Shown here: piece after piece, positions 10,956-18,731 of the stretch
Position numbering within the stretch: the first letter of the stretch is position 1
Layout of the letters: each line of letters begins with the position of its first letter
Assembly: GCA_019115005.1 (NCBI GenBank)
Contig: DXEK01000110.1
Coordinates: 1 to 41,696 of the forward strand
DNA length: 41,696 nucleotides
Direction of reading: 5' to 3'
DNA from: Candidatus Fusicatenibacter merdavium
GTDB lineage: Bacteria > Bacillota > Clostridia > Lachnospirales > Lachnospiraceae
Notes under the pieces: generated by a model
What the model saw: only the letters and a program-made list of their open reading frames with translations
The model's database searches: none
Told to the model about the DNA's origin: nothing
Program-made: the position numbers and the translations under genes

Positions 10956-11996
10956 TCAGGTTTTTGCCACGTACTGCATCGCCTCGTCGGGTGAAATGCC
11001 GTAACGTACACATTCTAGTGCGATGATGAGCCGGTTGATCTCATGATCTTTATGATACAGATAAGAGTAAACGGTAGCCAGAGAATAAGGGTTATTTCTG
11101 GACGCCAGAGAAAGGATGTGTTTCATGATCTGCGCATACATCGATTCCATGGTTTCCGTTGAAAACTGCTCAAAATGTTTCGCATAATAAGTTTGCTGGA
11201 TCAGCTGCTGAAATGCTTCCATATTTTCCGCTTCCACAAGGGACTGAACCTCTGTTTTTTTCAGATGGTAATGTACCGGAATGATCAGCGCGTAGATATC
11301 GGCGCTGGTCATGTGATAATACTGTTTTGAACGGTAAATCCACTGAAGATTCAGCATATCAAATTTGCTTCCCCAGGCTTTGGTCAGTTCCTCCAGATCT
11401 TTTTTCTTTGCAATTTTTTCCTTCTGCTTCCATAGGTGACTGAAATAGTAGAGATCGAGAGTCATTTCATAGTCAAACAGCGTCGGATTTTCCATCGTGC
11501 CGAGGTGTACCAGCGGATCGTAATATTCGGTACCCTTCAGATTGGAGATCAGTTCCTCCGGAGAGGAAGACGATGTGACTAAGGCGAGATCAAGCTGAGA
11601 ATGCCGGTCGAAGAAATCCTGATAGATCGAGAGATTCAAAGACACATCCCGGTGATCAAAGATCTTATTCAGACATTCTTTCAAAATCGAGATCTCATAG
11701 CGTTTAAAATAATTGCTCAGAAACTTTCGCTGTTCCAGATTGGAGAAACGATAAAGTTTGCTGAAATCTCTGTAAACTGCCAGGTGAAGGATCTGCTCAA
11801 TCTGGCCGCGGTGGAGACTCGATTCCTCAAGCCCCTGAAAAAGTTCCGCATAGGAAGGCTGCTGTTTCAGATAGGAAACGGCGGCCGGTACATTGGGCAG
11901 TTCCACGATCTCGCGAAAATTTCTGTCGTTCAGCAGATGGCCCTGCATGGCGCGGATCTTTGTTGTCAGTCCGCTGTAGGTAAATAGACCTTTCAT
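10956..11996 (-). CDS. ntpC: V/A-type ATPase subunit C (socket)
   Basis: The 346-residue C (d) subunit is the funnel-shaped adaptor that connects the central stalk to the membrane ring. It is all-helical, begins with the family pattern FTYSGLTTKIRAMQGHLL and ends with NRLIIALECVRYGISPDEAMQYV. Length is normal. The ATG follows AAGGAAGTGATGGT. It is the second gene of the operon, 4 bp after the G/H subunit. Confidence 0.93.
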   Translation of the reverse strand: MKGLFTYSGLTTKIRAMQGHLLNDRNFREIVELPNVPAAVSYLKQQPSYAELFQGLEESSLHRGQIEQILHLAVYRDFSKLYRFSNLEQRKFLSNYFKRYEISILKECLNKIFDHRDVSLNLSIYQDFFDRHSQLDLALVTSSSSPEELISNLKGTEYYDPLVHLGTMENPTLFDYEMTLDLYYFSHLWKQKEKIAKKKDLEELTKAWGSKFDMLNLQWIYRSKQYYHMTSADIYALIIPVHYHLKKTEVQSLVEAENMEAFQQLIQQTYYAKHFEQFSTETMESMYAQIMKHILSLASRNNPYSLATVYSYLYHKDHEINRLIIALECVRYGISPDEAMQYVAKT

Positions 11997-12000
11997 ACCA

Positions 12001-12312
12001 TCACTTCCTTATCAGTTTTTCGCAGATCTGTGTGGATAATGTATCGTGGTTTTTGCTGTAATAATTATCCAGAGAGGCCAGCAGATCAGAGGTCCCTGAG
12101 CGCAGGTGAAGAAGTTCATCGTCCGTCTTTTTTTTCAGATCGGCCTGAATCTTTTGAATCTGAAGAGCGGTATCATGTTCCAGCTTCTGATCGAAGGCTG
12201 CAATTCGCTCGTCCTGCTGCTGGTCAAGCAGCTTGTTCTGATTGGCTGCGCCTTCAAGGATCTTGGAGGCTGCCGCTTCAATTTCTGTCAGTTTATTAAT
12301 AACCGATTCCAT
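12001..12312 (-). CDS. ntpF: V/A-type ATPase subunit G/H (peripheral stalk)
   Basis: First gene of the operon: a 103-residue, almost entirely helical protein rich in Glu, Gln and Lys, as expected for the partner of subunit E in the peripheral stalk. I choose the ATG at 12312 (MESVINKLTEIEAAA) because AGGAGG sits 6-7 bases upstream. The longer frame from 12447 starts inside the -35 element of the promoter and has a non-helical, Cys-containing leader. Assignment rests on size, coiled coil and operon position, since this subunit is poorly conserved. Confidence 0.82.
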   Translation of the reverse strand: MESVINKLTEIEAAASKILEGAANQNKLLDQQQDERIAAFDQKLEHDTALQIQKIQADLKKKTDDELLHLRSGTSDLLASLDNYYSKNHDTLSTQICEKLIRK

Positions 12313-12418
12313 ACCTATCCTCCTTTGCAAGTAGAGTTCGCAGCTGTACGGCGTAAAAAAGGTGCCGGACAATCGCGTTTTAACAATATGATCGGAGTCT
12401 ATTGTTTTCATGTTACAT

Positions 12419-12447
12419 ATCATACACCTTTCTGTTAAAAATGTCAC
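12419..12447 (-). promoter_or_regulatory. sigma-A promoter of the V-ATPase operon
   Basis: On the minus strand GTGACA (12447-12442) and TATGAT (12424-12419) are separated by exactly 17 bases. The predicted start near 12412 gives a leader of about 100 nt before ntpF. This is one of two divergent promoters in the 369-bp gap 12313-12681. The rest of that gap (12448-12601) is AT-rich and shows no gene. Confidence 0.75.
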
Positions 12448-12601
12448 ATATTATTTGAGAAAAAATTCAACTTTATGAGGAAGACTGACGACAATTTCCG
12501 TTTTAAAAATGTCAAATTAACAAAAAACAGATACATTTTTTTCCAGAATTTTAGGATGAAAGTAAAAGATCATGACTGCATGAGAAGCATTAAAATATCT
12601 T

Positions 12602-12630
12602 TTGACCTCAATATCATTTTATAGTAAGAT
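12602..12630 (+). promoter_or_regulatory. sigma-A promoter of trmB
   Basis: TTGACC (12602-12607), a 17-base spacer and TAAGAT (12625-12630), about 50 bases before the trmB start codon. Confidence 0.65.
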
Positions 12631-12681
12631 AGAAAGGCTGATTTACAGAGCAAAACAGAAACAGAAAAAGGATGAAGTATT

Positions 12682-13335
12682 ATGAGATTGAGAAATATAC
12701 AGGGAGCAAAGGAAGTGATCGCCAACAGTTCCTGGGTCGTGCAGGAGCCCGAAGAAAAGAAAGGAAACTGGAAGGCGGTATTCGGGAAAGAGCAGCCGCT
12801 TCATATTGAGGTCGGAATGGGAAAGGGCCGGTTCCTCATGGATATGGCGAAGCTGCATCCGGAGATTAACTACATTGGGATCGAAATGTATGACAGTGTA
12901 CTGCTGCGTGCGGTCCAGAAAGCGGAAAGCCTGGAAGAACCGCTTTCCAACCTTCTGTTCCTGAGAATGGACGCCAGAGATCTCCCGGAAGTTTTCGAAA
13001 AAGGGGAGGTCGGACGGATCTACCTGAACTTTTCCGATCCGTGGCCGAAGGACCGTCATGCAAAGCGCCGTCTGACGTCCCATGAATTTCTGGAACGCTA
13101 TGAGAAGATTCTGCCGGAAGAGGGACTGGTGGAGTTTAAGACGGATAACCGGGATCTGTTTGAGTTCTCGCTGGAGGAGATCAGAAATGCCCCAAACTGG
13201 ACACTGAACGCGTATACATATGATCTTCACAACAATGAAGAGATGAACCGGGGAAATGTCATGACGGAATATGAGGAAAAGTTTTCGTCTGTGGGGAATC
13301 CGATCTGTAAGCTGATCGCAGAATTTAGAAAATAA
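12682..13335 (+). CDS. trmB: tRNA (guanine-N7-)-methyltransferase TrmB
   Basis: SAM-dependent enzyme making m7G at position 46 of tRNA. The 217 residues show the SAM motif EVGMGKGRF (43-51) and the family hallmark NFSDPWPKDRHAKRRL (116-131), with TDN further on for guanine binding. Length is normal for the monomeric bacterial enzyme. It stands alone between its own promoter and an intrinsic terminator and is divergent from the V-ATPase operon. Confidence 0.96.
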   Translation: MRLRNIQGAKEVIANSSWVVQEPEEKKGNWKAVFGKEQPLHIEVGMGKGRFLMDMAKLHPEINYIGIEMYDSVLLRAVQKAESLEEPLSNLLFLRMDARDLPEVFEKGEVGRIYLNFSDPWPKDRHAKRRLTSHEFLERYEKILPEEGLVEFKTDNRDLFEFSLEEIRNAPNWTLNAYTYDLHNNEEMNRGNVMTEYEEKFSSVGNPICKLIAEFRK

Positions 13336-13347
13336 AAAAGAGAAAAG

Positions 13348-13398
13348 AAAGCATCGATCAATGATCAGTAACTGTGATGAATGATCGATGCTTTTTTT
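13348..13398 (+). terminator. intrinsic terminator of trmB
   Basis: A 13-bp stem, AAAGCATCGATCA (13348-13360) with TGATCGATGCTTT (13382-13394), is followed by an uninterrupted run of seven T. The A-rich 5' side also offers a partial terminator for the convergent lacI-type gene. Confidence 0.9.
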
Positions 13399-13433
13399 AT
13401 GCAAAAACGTCTTTTGTTTCAAAGTGTTCCGGC

Positions 13434-14438
13434 TTATTCTCTGGTCGTTCCGCCATAACGGTATTTTACCGGCAGCAGTGTCAGACTCGGAGGAAGGGAA
13501 TCCTTTTGGGAGGTCAGAATTTCGACACATTGCTCTGCCAGACGGTCGATCGGCTGGCAGATGGATGAGATTACGGGTCCGTCTTCCCGGTTGCCGAATA
13601 AATTAATGCCGTCAAATCCTATGATCTGAACGTCTTCAGGAACCCGGTATCCTTCTTCCTGGAGAATATTTTTAAACATATATCCATGATAATCCGTGTG
13701 AGCAAACACACCGTCAAAATTCAGTGTCCCGTCAGGATTTTTGTGCTGCTTCAGAAACTCTTTTAAGACGGCAGGTTCGTAATTGCTGTCAACAAGATCC
13801 AGATAATCCGGTTCTATCCCGTATTTTTCGCAGGCATAGAGGTATCCTTCTTTTCTTTTGTCGGATTCCCCGGGAAAAACAGAGTGAAAGCGGATGTAGA
13901 CAGGATGCCTGCAGCCGAATTCCAGGAGTTTTTCTATCGCCAGACATGCGCCTGCAAAGTTATCTGAGGCGATTCTGGGGATCGAGGGATTTTCAAAAAA
14001 ACGGTCAAAAACGACAATCGGAAGGTGTTCTGGAATATAAGAGCCGATATCAGAATAGGTCAATGCAATGATTCCATCTACTTTGTTGTTGGCCGCTAAA
14101 TTCAGATAGTCAATTTCTTTCTCCGGCATGCCGTCGGCACAGCACAGGAGAAGACGCAGTCCTTTTTTGTACAATGCAGCTTCTATATAGTATGCGAAAG
14201 CGGCAAAAAAGGGGTTTGTGGTATTCGGAATGATCAGGGCGATCAGATTGCTTTTCTGCATTTTTAATCCCCGGGCATAAGTGTTTACTTCGTAGTTCAG
14301 GGATCTGATCGCTTCTTCTACTTTAAGTTTGTTTTTTTCAGATACGGGGATCCCATTAAGTACTTTGGAAACAGTACCGAGAGCGACACCGGCTTCCCGG
14401 GCGACGTCTTTCATAGTAGGCGCTTTCTTGGAAGTCAT
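13434..14438 (-). CDS. LacI-family repressor of the sucrose/fructan module
   Basis: The 334-residue regulator has an N-terminal LacI helix-turn-helix (TMKDVAREAGVALGTVSKVLNG, about residues 8-29), the hinge helix region NTYARGLKMQKS and a periplasmic-binding-protein-like effector domain (LIALIIPNTTNPFF to the C terminus). It is transcribed away from the glycosidase genes, with three copies of a TGAAACGTTTCA-type operator in between, one of them on its own promoter. It therefore probably represses both itself and the GH32/GH13 operon and is released by a sugar such as sucrose, fructose or a phosphorylated derivative; the effector is inference. ATG follows AAAGGAGATG. Confidence 0.9.
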   Translation of the reverse strand: MTSKKAPTMKDVAREAGVALGTVSKVLNGIPVSEKNKLKVEEAIRSLNYEVNTYARGLKMQKSNLIALIIPNTTNPFFAAFAYYIEAALYKKGLRLLLCCADGMPEKEIDYLNLAANNKVDGIIALTYSDIGSYIPEHLPIVVFDRFFENPSIPRIASDNFAGACLAIEKLLEFGCRHPVYIRFHSVFPGESDKRKEGYLYACEKYGIEPDYLDLVDSNYEPAVLKEFLKQHKNPDGTLNFDGVFAHTDYHGYMFKNILQEEGYRVPEDVQIIGFDGINLFGNREDGPVISSICQPIDRLAEQCVEILTSQKDSLPPSLTLLPVKYRYGGTTRE

Positions 14439-14557
14439 AAGGCTTCATCTCCTTTCTGTATTACTTGAATTTTCTATATAGCAAATAGAATGTAGAATGT
14501 ATATCTGCGGGATCTGTAATAAAGAAACTGGAATTTTTTAGGCGTTATTTCTACTTT

Positions 14558-14586
14558 ACTATACCATAAAAAATATAACGTTTCAA
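14558..14586 (-). promoter_or_regulatory. sigma-A promoter of the LacI regulator
   Basis: On the minus strand TTGAAA (14586-14581), a 17-base spacer and TATAGT (14563-14558). The -35 box lies inside the degenerate operator at 14574-14585, which implies autorepression. Confidence 0.75.
14574..14585. promoter_or_regulatory. degenerate LacI operator over the regulator -35 box
   Basis: TATAACGTTTCA matches the two perfect operators downstream at 10 of 12 positions and overlaps the -35 element of the repressor gene. A weaker site here would allow moderate autoregulation. Confidence 0.55.
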
Positions 14587-14657
14587 CTACGGTTTGATTT
14601 AGGATAGGATCAGTCACAAACATGATTACGTGATCTAAATTGGACAAAATGCATAAA

Positions 14658-14669
14658 TGAAACGTTTCA
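14658..14669. promoter_or_regulatory. LacI-type operator, upstream copy
   Basis: A perfect 12-bp palindrome TGAAACGTTTCA with the central CG typical of LacI/GalR operators. It is 98 bp from the promoter-proximal copy, a distance compatible with looping. Confidence 0.75.
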
Positions 14670-14714
14670 AATTTAAATATTTCTAATAAAATTTATATTT
14701 TTCCGGAAAAATGA

Positions 14715-14743
14715 TTGATTTATTTTTTTCAAAATGGTATTAT
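14715..14743 (+). promoter_or_regulatory. sigma-A promoter of the GH32/GH13 operon
   Basis: TTGATT (14715-14720), a 17-base spacer and TATTAT (14738-14743). Predicted start is near 14750, immediately before the second perfect operator. The 349-bp gap 14439-14787 is fully accounted for by two promoters and three operators. Confidence 0.75.
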
Positions 14744-14755
14744 GAGCTCAACAAA

Positions 14756-14767
14756 TGAAACGTTTCA
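14756..14767. promoter_or_regulatory. LacI-type operator at the transcription start
   Basis: A second perfect TGAAACGTTTCA, placed at about +6 to +18 relative to the predicted start, where a bound repressor would block initiation or early elongation. Confidence 0.8.
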
Positions 14768-14787
14768 TATTTGCAAAGGAGGTTTAT

Positions 14788-15608
14788 ATGAGAGCGGGGA
14801 AACTGCCTGCAGTATTTTATTATTCTGTGCCTGTCAGGTAGAGAAGGATGTGGTGGAAACTTACGGATTTCTCGGCAGATGGGATGCAGAACGCCGAAAA
14901 TTTGAAAAATTTCATGAAAAGGCCCTGCTGTTGGATCTTGGCAATGGCACATTTACAGGCCCCAGCGGTCTGGTGACACCGGATGGCCGCAGCGTGGTGT
15001 TTTCTATCGCTCAGGGAAAGAGAAAGAGGGATGAGGAATATCATGCGGGCTGGGCCCACAATGGCGGGCTCCCCATTGAACTGTTTCTCAGAAACGGTGA
15101 ACTGCATCTGAGACCTGTGAGGGAGATCCTGAGTCTTCGGAGCAGGCAGATCATACACCTGACGGAAATCTCTATGGAGCAGGCCAATGACTACCTGGGA
15201 AGATTTGAGGGAAACTGTGTTTATCTGAAAGTTGTAGGAGACGCCGAACGGATCCTGCTGGAAACGGAGGATGGAGATCAGAAGAAAACCGTTTATTATG
15301 ACAAAAGCAGATGCCGGTTGGGTGTATTGGACAAAGACGGAAAGGAAATCGGAAAGTACCGGGGAGCGGAAGATCAGGTCAGAATCGGAGAGGAACCGGT
15401 GAGTATGGAATATTTTCTGGATCAATCCATGATAGAAGTTTATCTGAATGAGAAGAAATCTGTTACAGTGAGAAATTATGGCAATGGCAGCGCCAGAAAA
15501 ATAAGGCTGGCGGGAAACGTCGAAAAGATCAGAAAGCTGGAATTGTGGGAAATGGAACCTGCCTATGCGCTTGAAAAAGATCTGGAAGGGAGGGTAGAAT
15601 ATGAATAA
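14788..15608 (+). pseudogene. GH32 remnant with internal deletion of the catalytic blades
   Basis: The ATG at 14788 has a good AAAGGAGG but reads only 17 codons (MRAGKLPAVFYYSVPVR) to a TAG. Those residues resemble the run-up to the WMNDPNG motif of GH32 enzymes. A second frame then carries the later part of a GH32 protein: a blade IV-V region (ETYGFLGRWD, GWAHNGGLPIELFLRNGELHLRP) and the C-terminal beta-sandwich with the family MIEVYLN strand. The NDPN nucleophile, the RDP aspartate and the EC acid/base, normally between these two parts, are all absent. I infer an out-of-frame deletion of several hundred bases. It cannot be an active fructosidase. Its 3' end still overlaps the GH13 start by 8 bp. 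Confidence 0.75.
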
Positions 15609-17265
15609 ACAGTGGTGGAAAAGCAGCGTGGTCTATCAGATTTATCCCAGAAGTTTTATGGACAGCAACGGAGATGGAATCGGTGATTTGAACGGGATCA
15701 TTCAGAAACTGGATTATCTGAAAGAGTTGGGAGTGGATGTTCTTTGGATTTCTCCCATTTATAAATCGCCGAATGACGATAACGGATATGATATCTCCGA
15801 TTATCAGGATATCATGGATGATTTTGGAACTATGGATGATTTTGACCGGCTTCTCGCAGAGGCACATGAGCGGAACCTTAAGATCATGATGGATCTGGTG
15901 GTCAATCATACCTCGGATGAACATCCCTGGTTTCAGGAGAGCAGAAAATCAAAAGACAATCCTTACCGGGATTTTTATATCTGGAGGGATCCTGTAAACG
16001 GCAGAGAGCCGAACAACTGGGGCGCCTGCTTTGGCGGCTCTGCCTGGGAACTGGATGAAAAGACAGGGATGTACTATCTGCATCTTTTCTCGAAAAAACA
16101 GCCGGATCTGAACTGGGAAAATGATCAGGTGCGCAGACGCATCTACGATATGATGAGCTGGTGGTGTGAGAAAGGAATTGACGGATTTCGGATGGACGTT
16201 ATCAGTCTGCTTTCGAAGGTGCAGACGTTTCCGGACGGGGAAAAGGGTGACGGACTCTATGGAAACAGTGATCCCTATGTGTGTAACGGCCCCAGGATCC
16301 ATGAATTTCTGCAGGAGATGAACCGGGAGGTTTTGTCGAAATATGATCTGATCACAGTGGGCGAGACCTCGGGCGTTACTGTGGAACAGGCGAAAAAGTA
16401 TGCGAATCTGGATGGATCGGAGCTGAACATGGTTTTCCAGTTTGAACACGCATTTTTGAACAATGGTCCTTACGGAAAGTGGACGGACAATCCTGTGCCT
16501 CTTCCGGAATTAAAAGAAGTGCTGAGTAAATGGCAGACACAGCTGGAAGGAAAAGCGTGGAACAGTCTTTATTGGGATAATCATGATCAACCCAGAGCGG
16601 TTTCGCGGTATGGGAACGATTCGCCCCAATACAGGGAAGTATCTGCCAAAATGCTTGCCACGTGTCTGCATATGATGCAGGGAACCCCTTATATTTATCA
16701 GGGGGAAGAGCTTGGGATGACCAATATTTATTTTAAAAGCATCGAGGAATATAGAGATATTGAGTGTATTGATAATTACTATGAACTGACGGGCTCCGGA
16801 CTGATCAGCAAAGAGGATATGATCCGTTATCTCGGACTGCGGGGCCGGGACAATGCCAGGACTCCGATGCAGTGGGATGACACGGAAAATGCGGGATTTA
16901 CTACTGGAACACCCTGGCTGAAGGTGAATCCAAACTATAAACAGATCAATGCTGCGGCGCAGATTCATGATGAAAATTCAGTTTTCAGCTATTATAAAAA
17001 ATTGATCGCTCTCAGAAAACAGTATCCTATTATCATAGACGGACATTACGATTTGCTCCTGCCGGAGGACGACAGAATTTTTGTTTATACAAGAACATTG
17101 GGAAGAGAAAAACTTCTCGTGATCTGCAACTTTTCCCAGGAAACTCTGGACTGCCCGCTGCGGCTTCCGGAAGATGGAAAGCTGTTGATCTCCAACTATG
17201 AAACACAGGAAGACGGTGTGCTGAAACCTTATGAGGCGATGGCAGTGTTGACGACAGAAGAGTAG
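15601..17265 (+). CDS. GH13 oligo-1,6-glucosidase (GH13_31)
   Basis: Cytoplasmic alpha-glucosidase of 554 residues. The (beta/alpha)8 barrel shows region I DLVVNHTS (98-105), region II GFRMDVISL with nucleophile D199, region III VGE with acid/base E255 and region IV NHDQPR with D329. The residue after the nucleophile is V200, as in Bacillus oligo-1,6-glucosidase, where Val favours alpha-1,6 bonds; an Ala there favours alpha-1,4. The N-terminal QIYPRSFMDSNGDGIGDL is the subfamily signature. It probably cleaves isomalto-oligosaccharides, perhaps also isomers of sucrose. It lies in the LacI-controlled operon between GH32-type genes. Confidence 0.92.
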   Translation: MNKQWWKSSVVYQIYPRSFMDSNGDGIGDLNGIIQKLDYLKELGVDVLWISPIYKSPNDDNGYDISDYQDIMDDFGTMDDFDRLLAEAHERNLKIMMDLVVNHTSDEHPWFQESRKSKDNPYRDFYIWRDPVNGREPNNWGACFGGSAWELDEKTGMYYLHLFSKKQPDLNWENDQVRRRIYDMMSWWCEKGIDGFRMDVISLLSKVQTFPDGEKGDGLYGNSDPYVCNGPRIHEFLQEMNREVLSKYDLITVGETSGVTVEQAKKYANLDGSELNMVFQFEHAFLNNGPYGKWTDNPVPLPELKEVLSKWQTQLEGKAWNSLYWDNHDQPRAVSRYGNDSPQYREVSAKMLATCLHMMQGTPYIYQGEELGMTNIYFKSIEEYRDIECIDNYYELTGSGLISKEDMIRYLGLRGRDNARTPMQWDDTENAGFTTGTPWLKVNPNYKQINAAAQIHDENSVFSYYKKLIALRKQYPIIIDGHYDLLLPEDDRIFVYTRTLGREKLLVICNFSQETLDCPLRLPEDGKLLISNYETQEDGVLKPYEAMAVLTTEE

Positions 17266-17284
17266 AAGTTAAGCGGAGGATCTG

Positions 17285-18707
17285 ATGAACGATAAGATTT
17301 TTTACCATGCGCCGGGTGCGAGAACCGGCGATGTGATTCCGAAATACATTGATGGGGAGTATCAGTTGTTCTATTTGAAAAACTGGAAAGATCCCAAGCT
17401 TCCGGGGACAGTTCACGGGTGGCACCGGATGCAGAGCAGCGATCTTCTTCATAGAGGAAACTCCGATCCATGTTATAGGAGGAACGGGGGATCTTATTTG
17501 CTGGCAGGGCCAATGGCATCTGTTTGCGTGTATTTTTCCAGAGGGAAAACAGTTTGTGACACATTATATCAGTAAGGACGGCAGCCTGGATCACTGGGAG
17601 TATATAGAGGAAGATACTTTCGGGCCGGATGGTGTGATCTATGACTGTTCTGACTGGAGGGATCCACGTATTGTTTACCGGGAAGAACTGGGCGAATTCT
17701 GGATGTTTCTGGCGGCCCGGGTGAAAGCAGGACATAGTCAGACGGGTTGTGTCGGGCTTTGCGTATCCAAGGATCTCAAAACATGGGAATACCGGGAGCC
17801 GGTGTATTATCCGGAGCGCTTTAACGGTGCGTGTGAGTGTCCGGATGTTTTTCGAATGGGAGACTGGTATTACCTGATCTTTTCCAGTTATACGAATCTG
17901 TTTGGGAATTATTATGTAAAATGCCGTGTCGGAGAGAGACAATGGCAGATTCCCAAAAATCACCGTCTGGATGGACGGGCGTTTTATGCGGCAAAGACGG
18001 CCGGCACGGAGGATGTCAGATATCTGTTCGGATGGAATCCGACAAAAGAAGAGAATCTGTTCGGATTCTGGCCGGATGGGCTTTGTGCCAAAGACTATCG
18101 GACCTGGGACTGGGGAGGCAGCATGGTTATCCATCAGCTGGGACAGCAGCCGGATGGTGATCTGAAACTTGCACTGCCGAAGGCAAAGCGGGAGGCATTC
18201 ACAGATCTTGTGGAAAACAGTTTCCTGCCGGTGACGGACGGCTGGCATCTGGAAGAGAACCGATACAGTGCGCAGACAAGCAACCGGCAGCAGATGATGC
18301 TGATGCAGCCGCTTCCCGAAAGTTTTTATATAAAAACAGAAATACAAATGGAGGATGCGTTTCAGGCTGGCGTGATCCTGCAGACAGATCAGACCATGAA
18401 AGAAGGATATTATATCTACCTGGAACCCGAGAGAAAGCGTCTGGTCTATCGTTCCTGGTTGAGAATGTCGGAAGAAGGCGGAAAAACATTTCCATATGAT
18501 GTGGAGCTTGAAGCGCCGGTCAGGATCGCCGGGGATGGACGATATGAGCTGGAGATCATAGCGGAAGGCAGTGCGGCAACTGCTTATGTAAATGGAGAAA
18601 CAGCATTGAGCTTTCGGATGTATGATTACAGTCGGAGAAACCTGGGATTGTTTTCGTTCGGGAAAGCGGAGTTTAAAAACATTATTATGAAAAAAAGAAG
18701 TGAATAA
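17285..18707 (+). pseudogene. GH32-like beta-propeller protein, frameshifted
   Basis: Reads about 473 residues if one frame change is allowed. The first part (from ATG 17285, after GCGGAGGATCTG) runs to DLLH at about 17452; the adjacent +1 frame continues as EETPIHVIGGTGDLICW and carries on to the stop at 18707. The break is one extra base or two missing bases near 17453. Propeller motifs are recognisable: WRDPRIV (RDP aspartate), CECPDVF (acid/base Glu) and a C-terminal beta-sandwich. The usual WMNDPNG is replaced by TGDVIPKY, so the nucleophile would be the Asp of GDVI. This variant belongs to a divergent GH32/GH43-clan branch whose substrate I cannot assign. The open second frame over more than 380 codons suggests either very recent decay or a sequencing error. 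Confidence 0.7.
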
Positions 18708-18731
18708 TCGTGTGAAAGGAAGAAATCAGAT

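Noticed and set aside
8988-10994. A 668-codon plus-strand frame opposite ntpI
   Set aside because: Antisense to a gene with clear membrane-helix and motif conservation; the composition is that of a complement shadow.
12313-12447. A longer start for the first ATPase gene at 12447
   Set aside because: The start codon lies in the -35 box of the operon promoter and the extra residues are not helical; the ATG at 12312 has AGGAGG.
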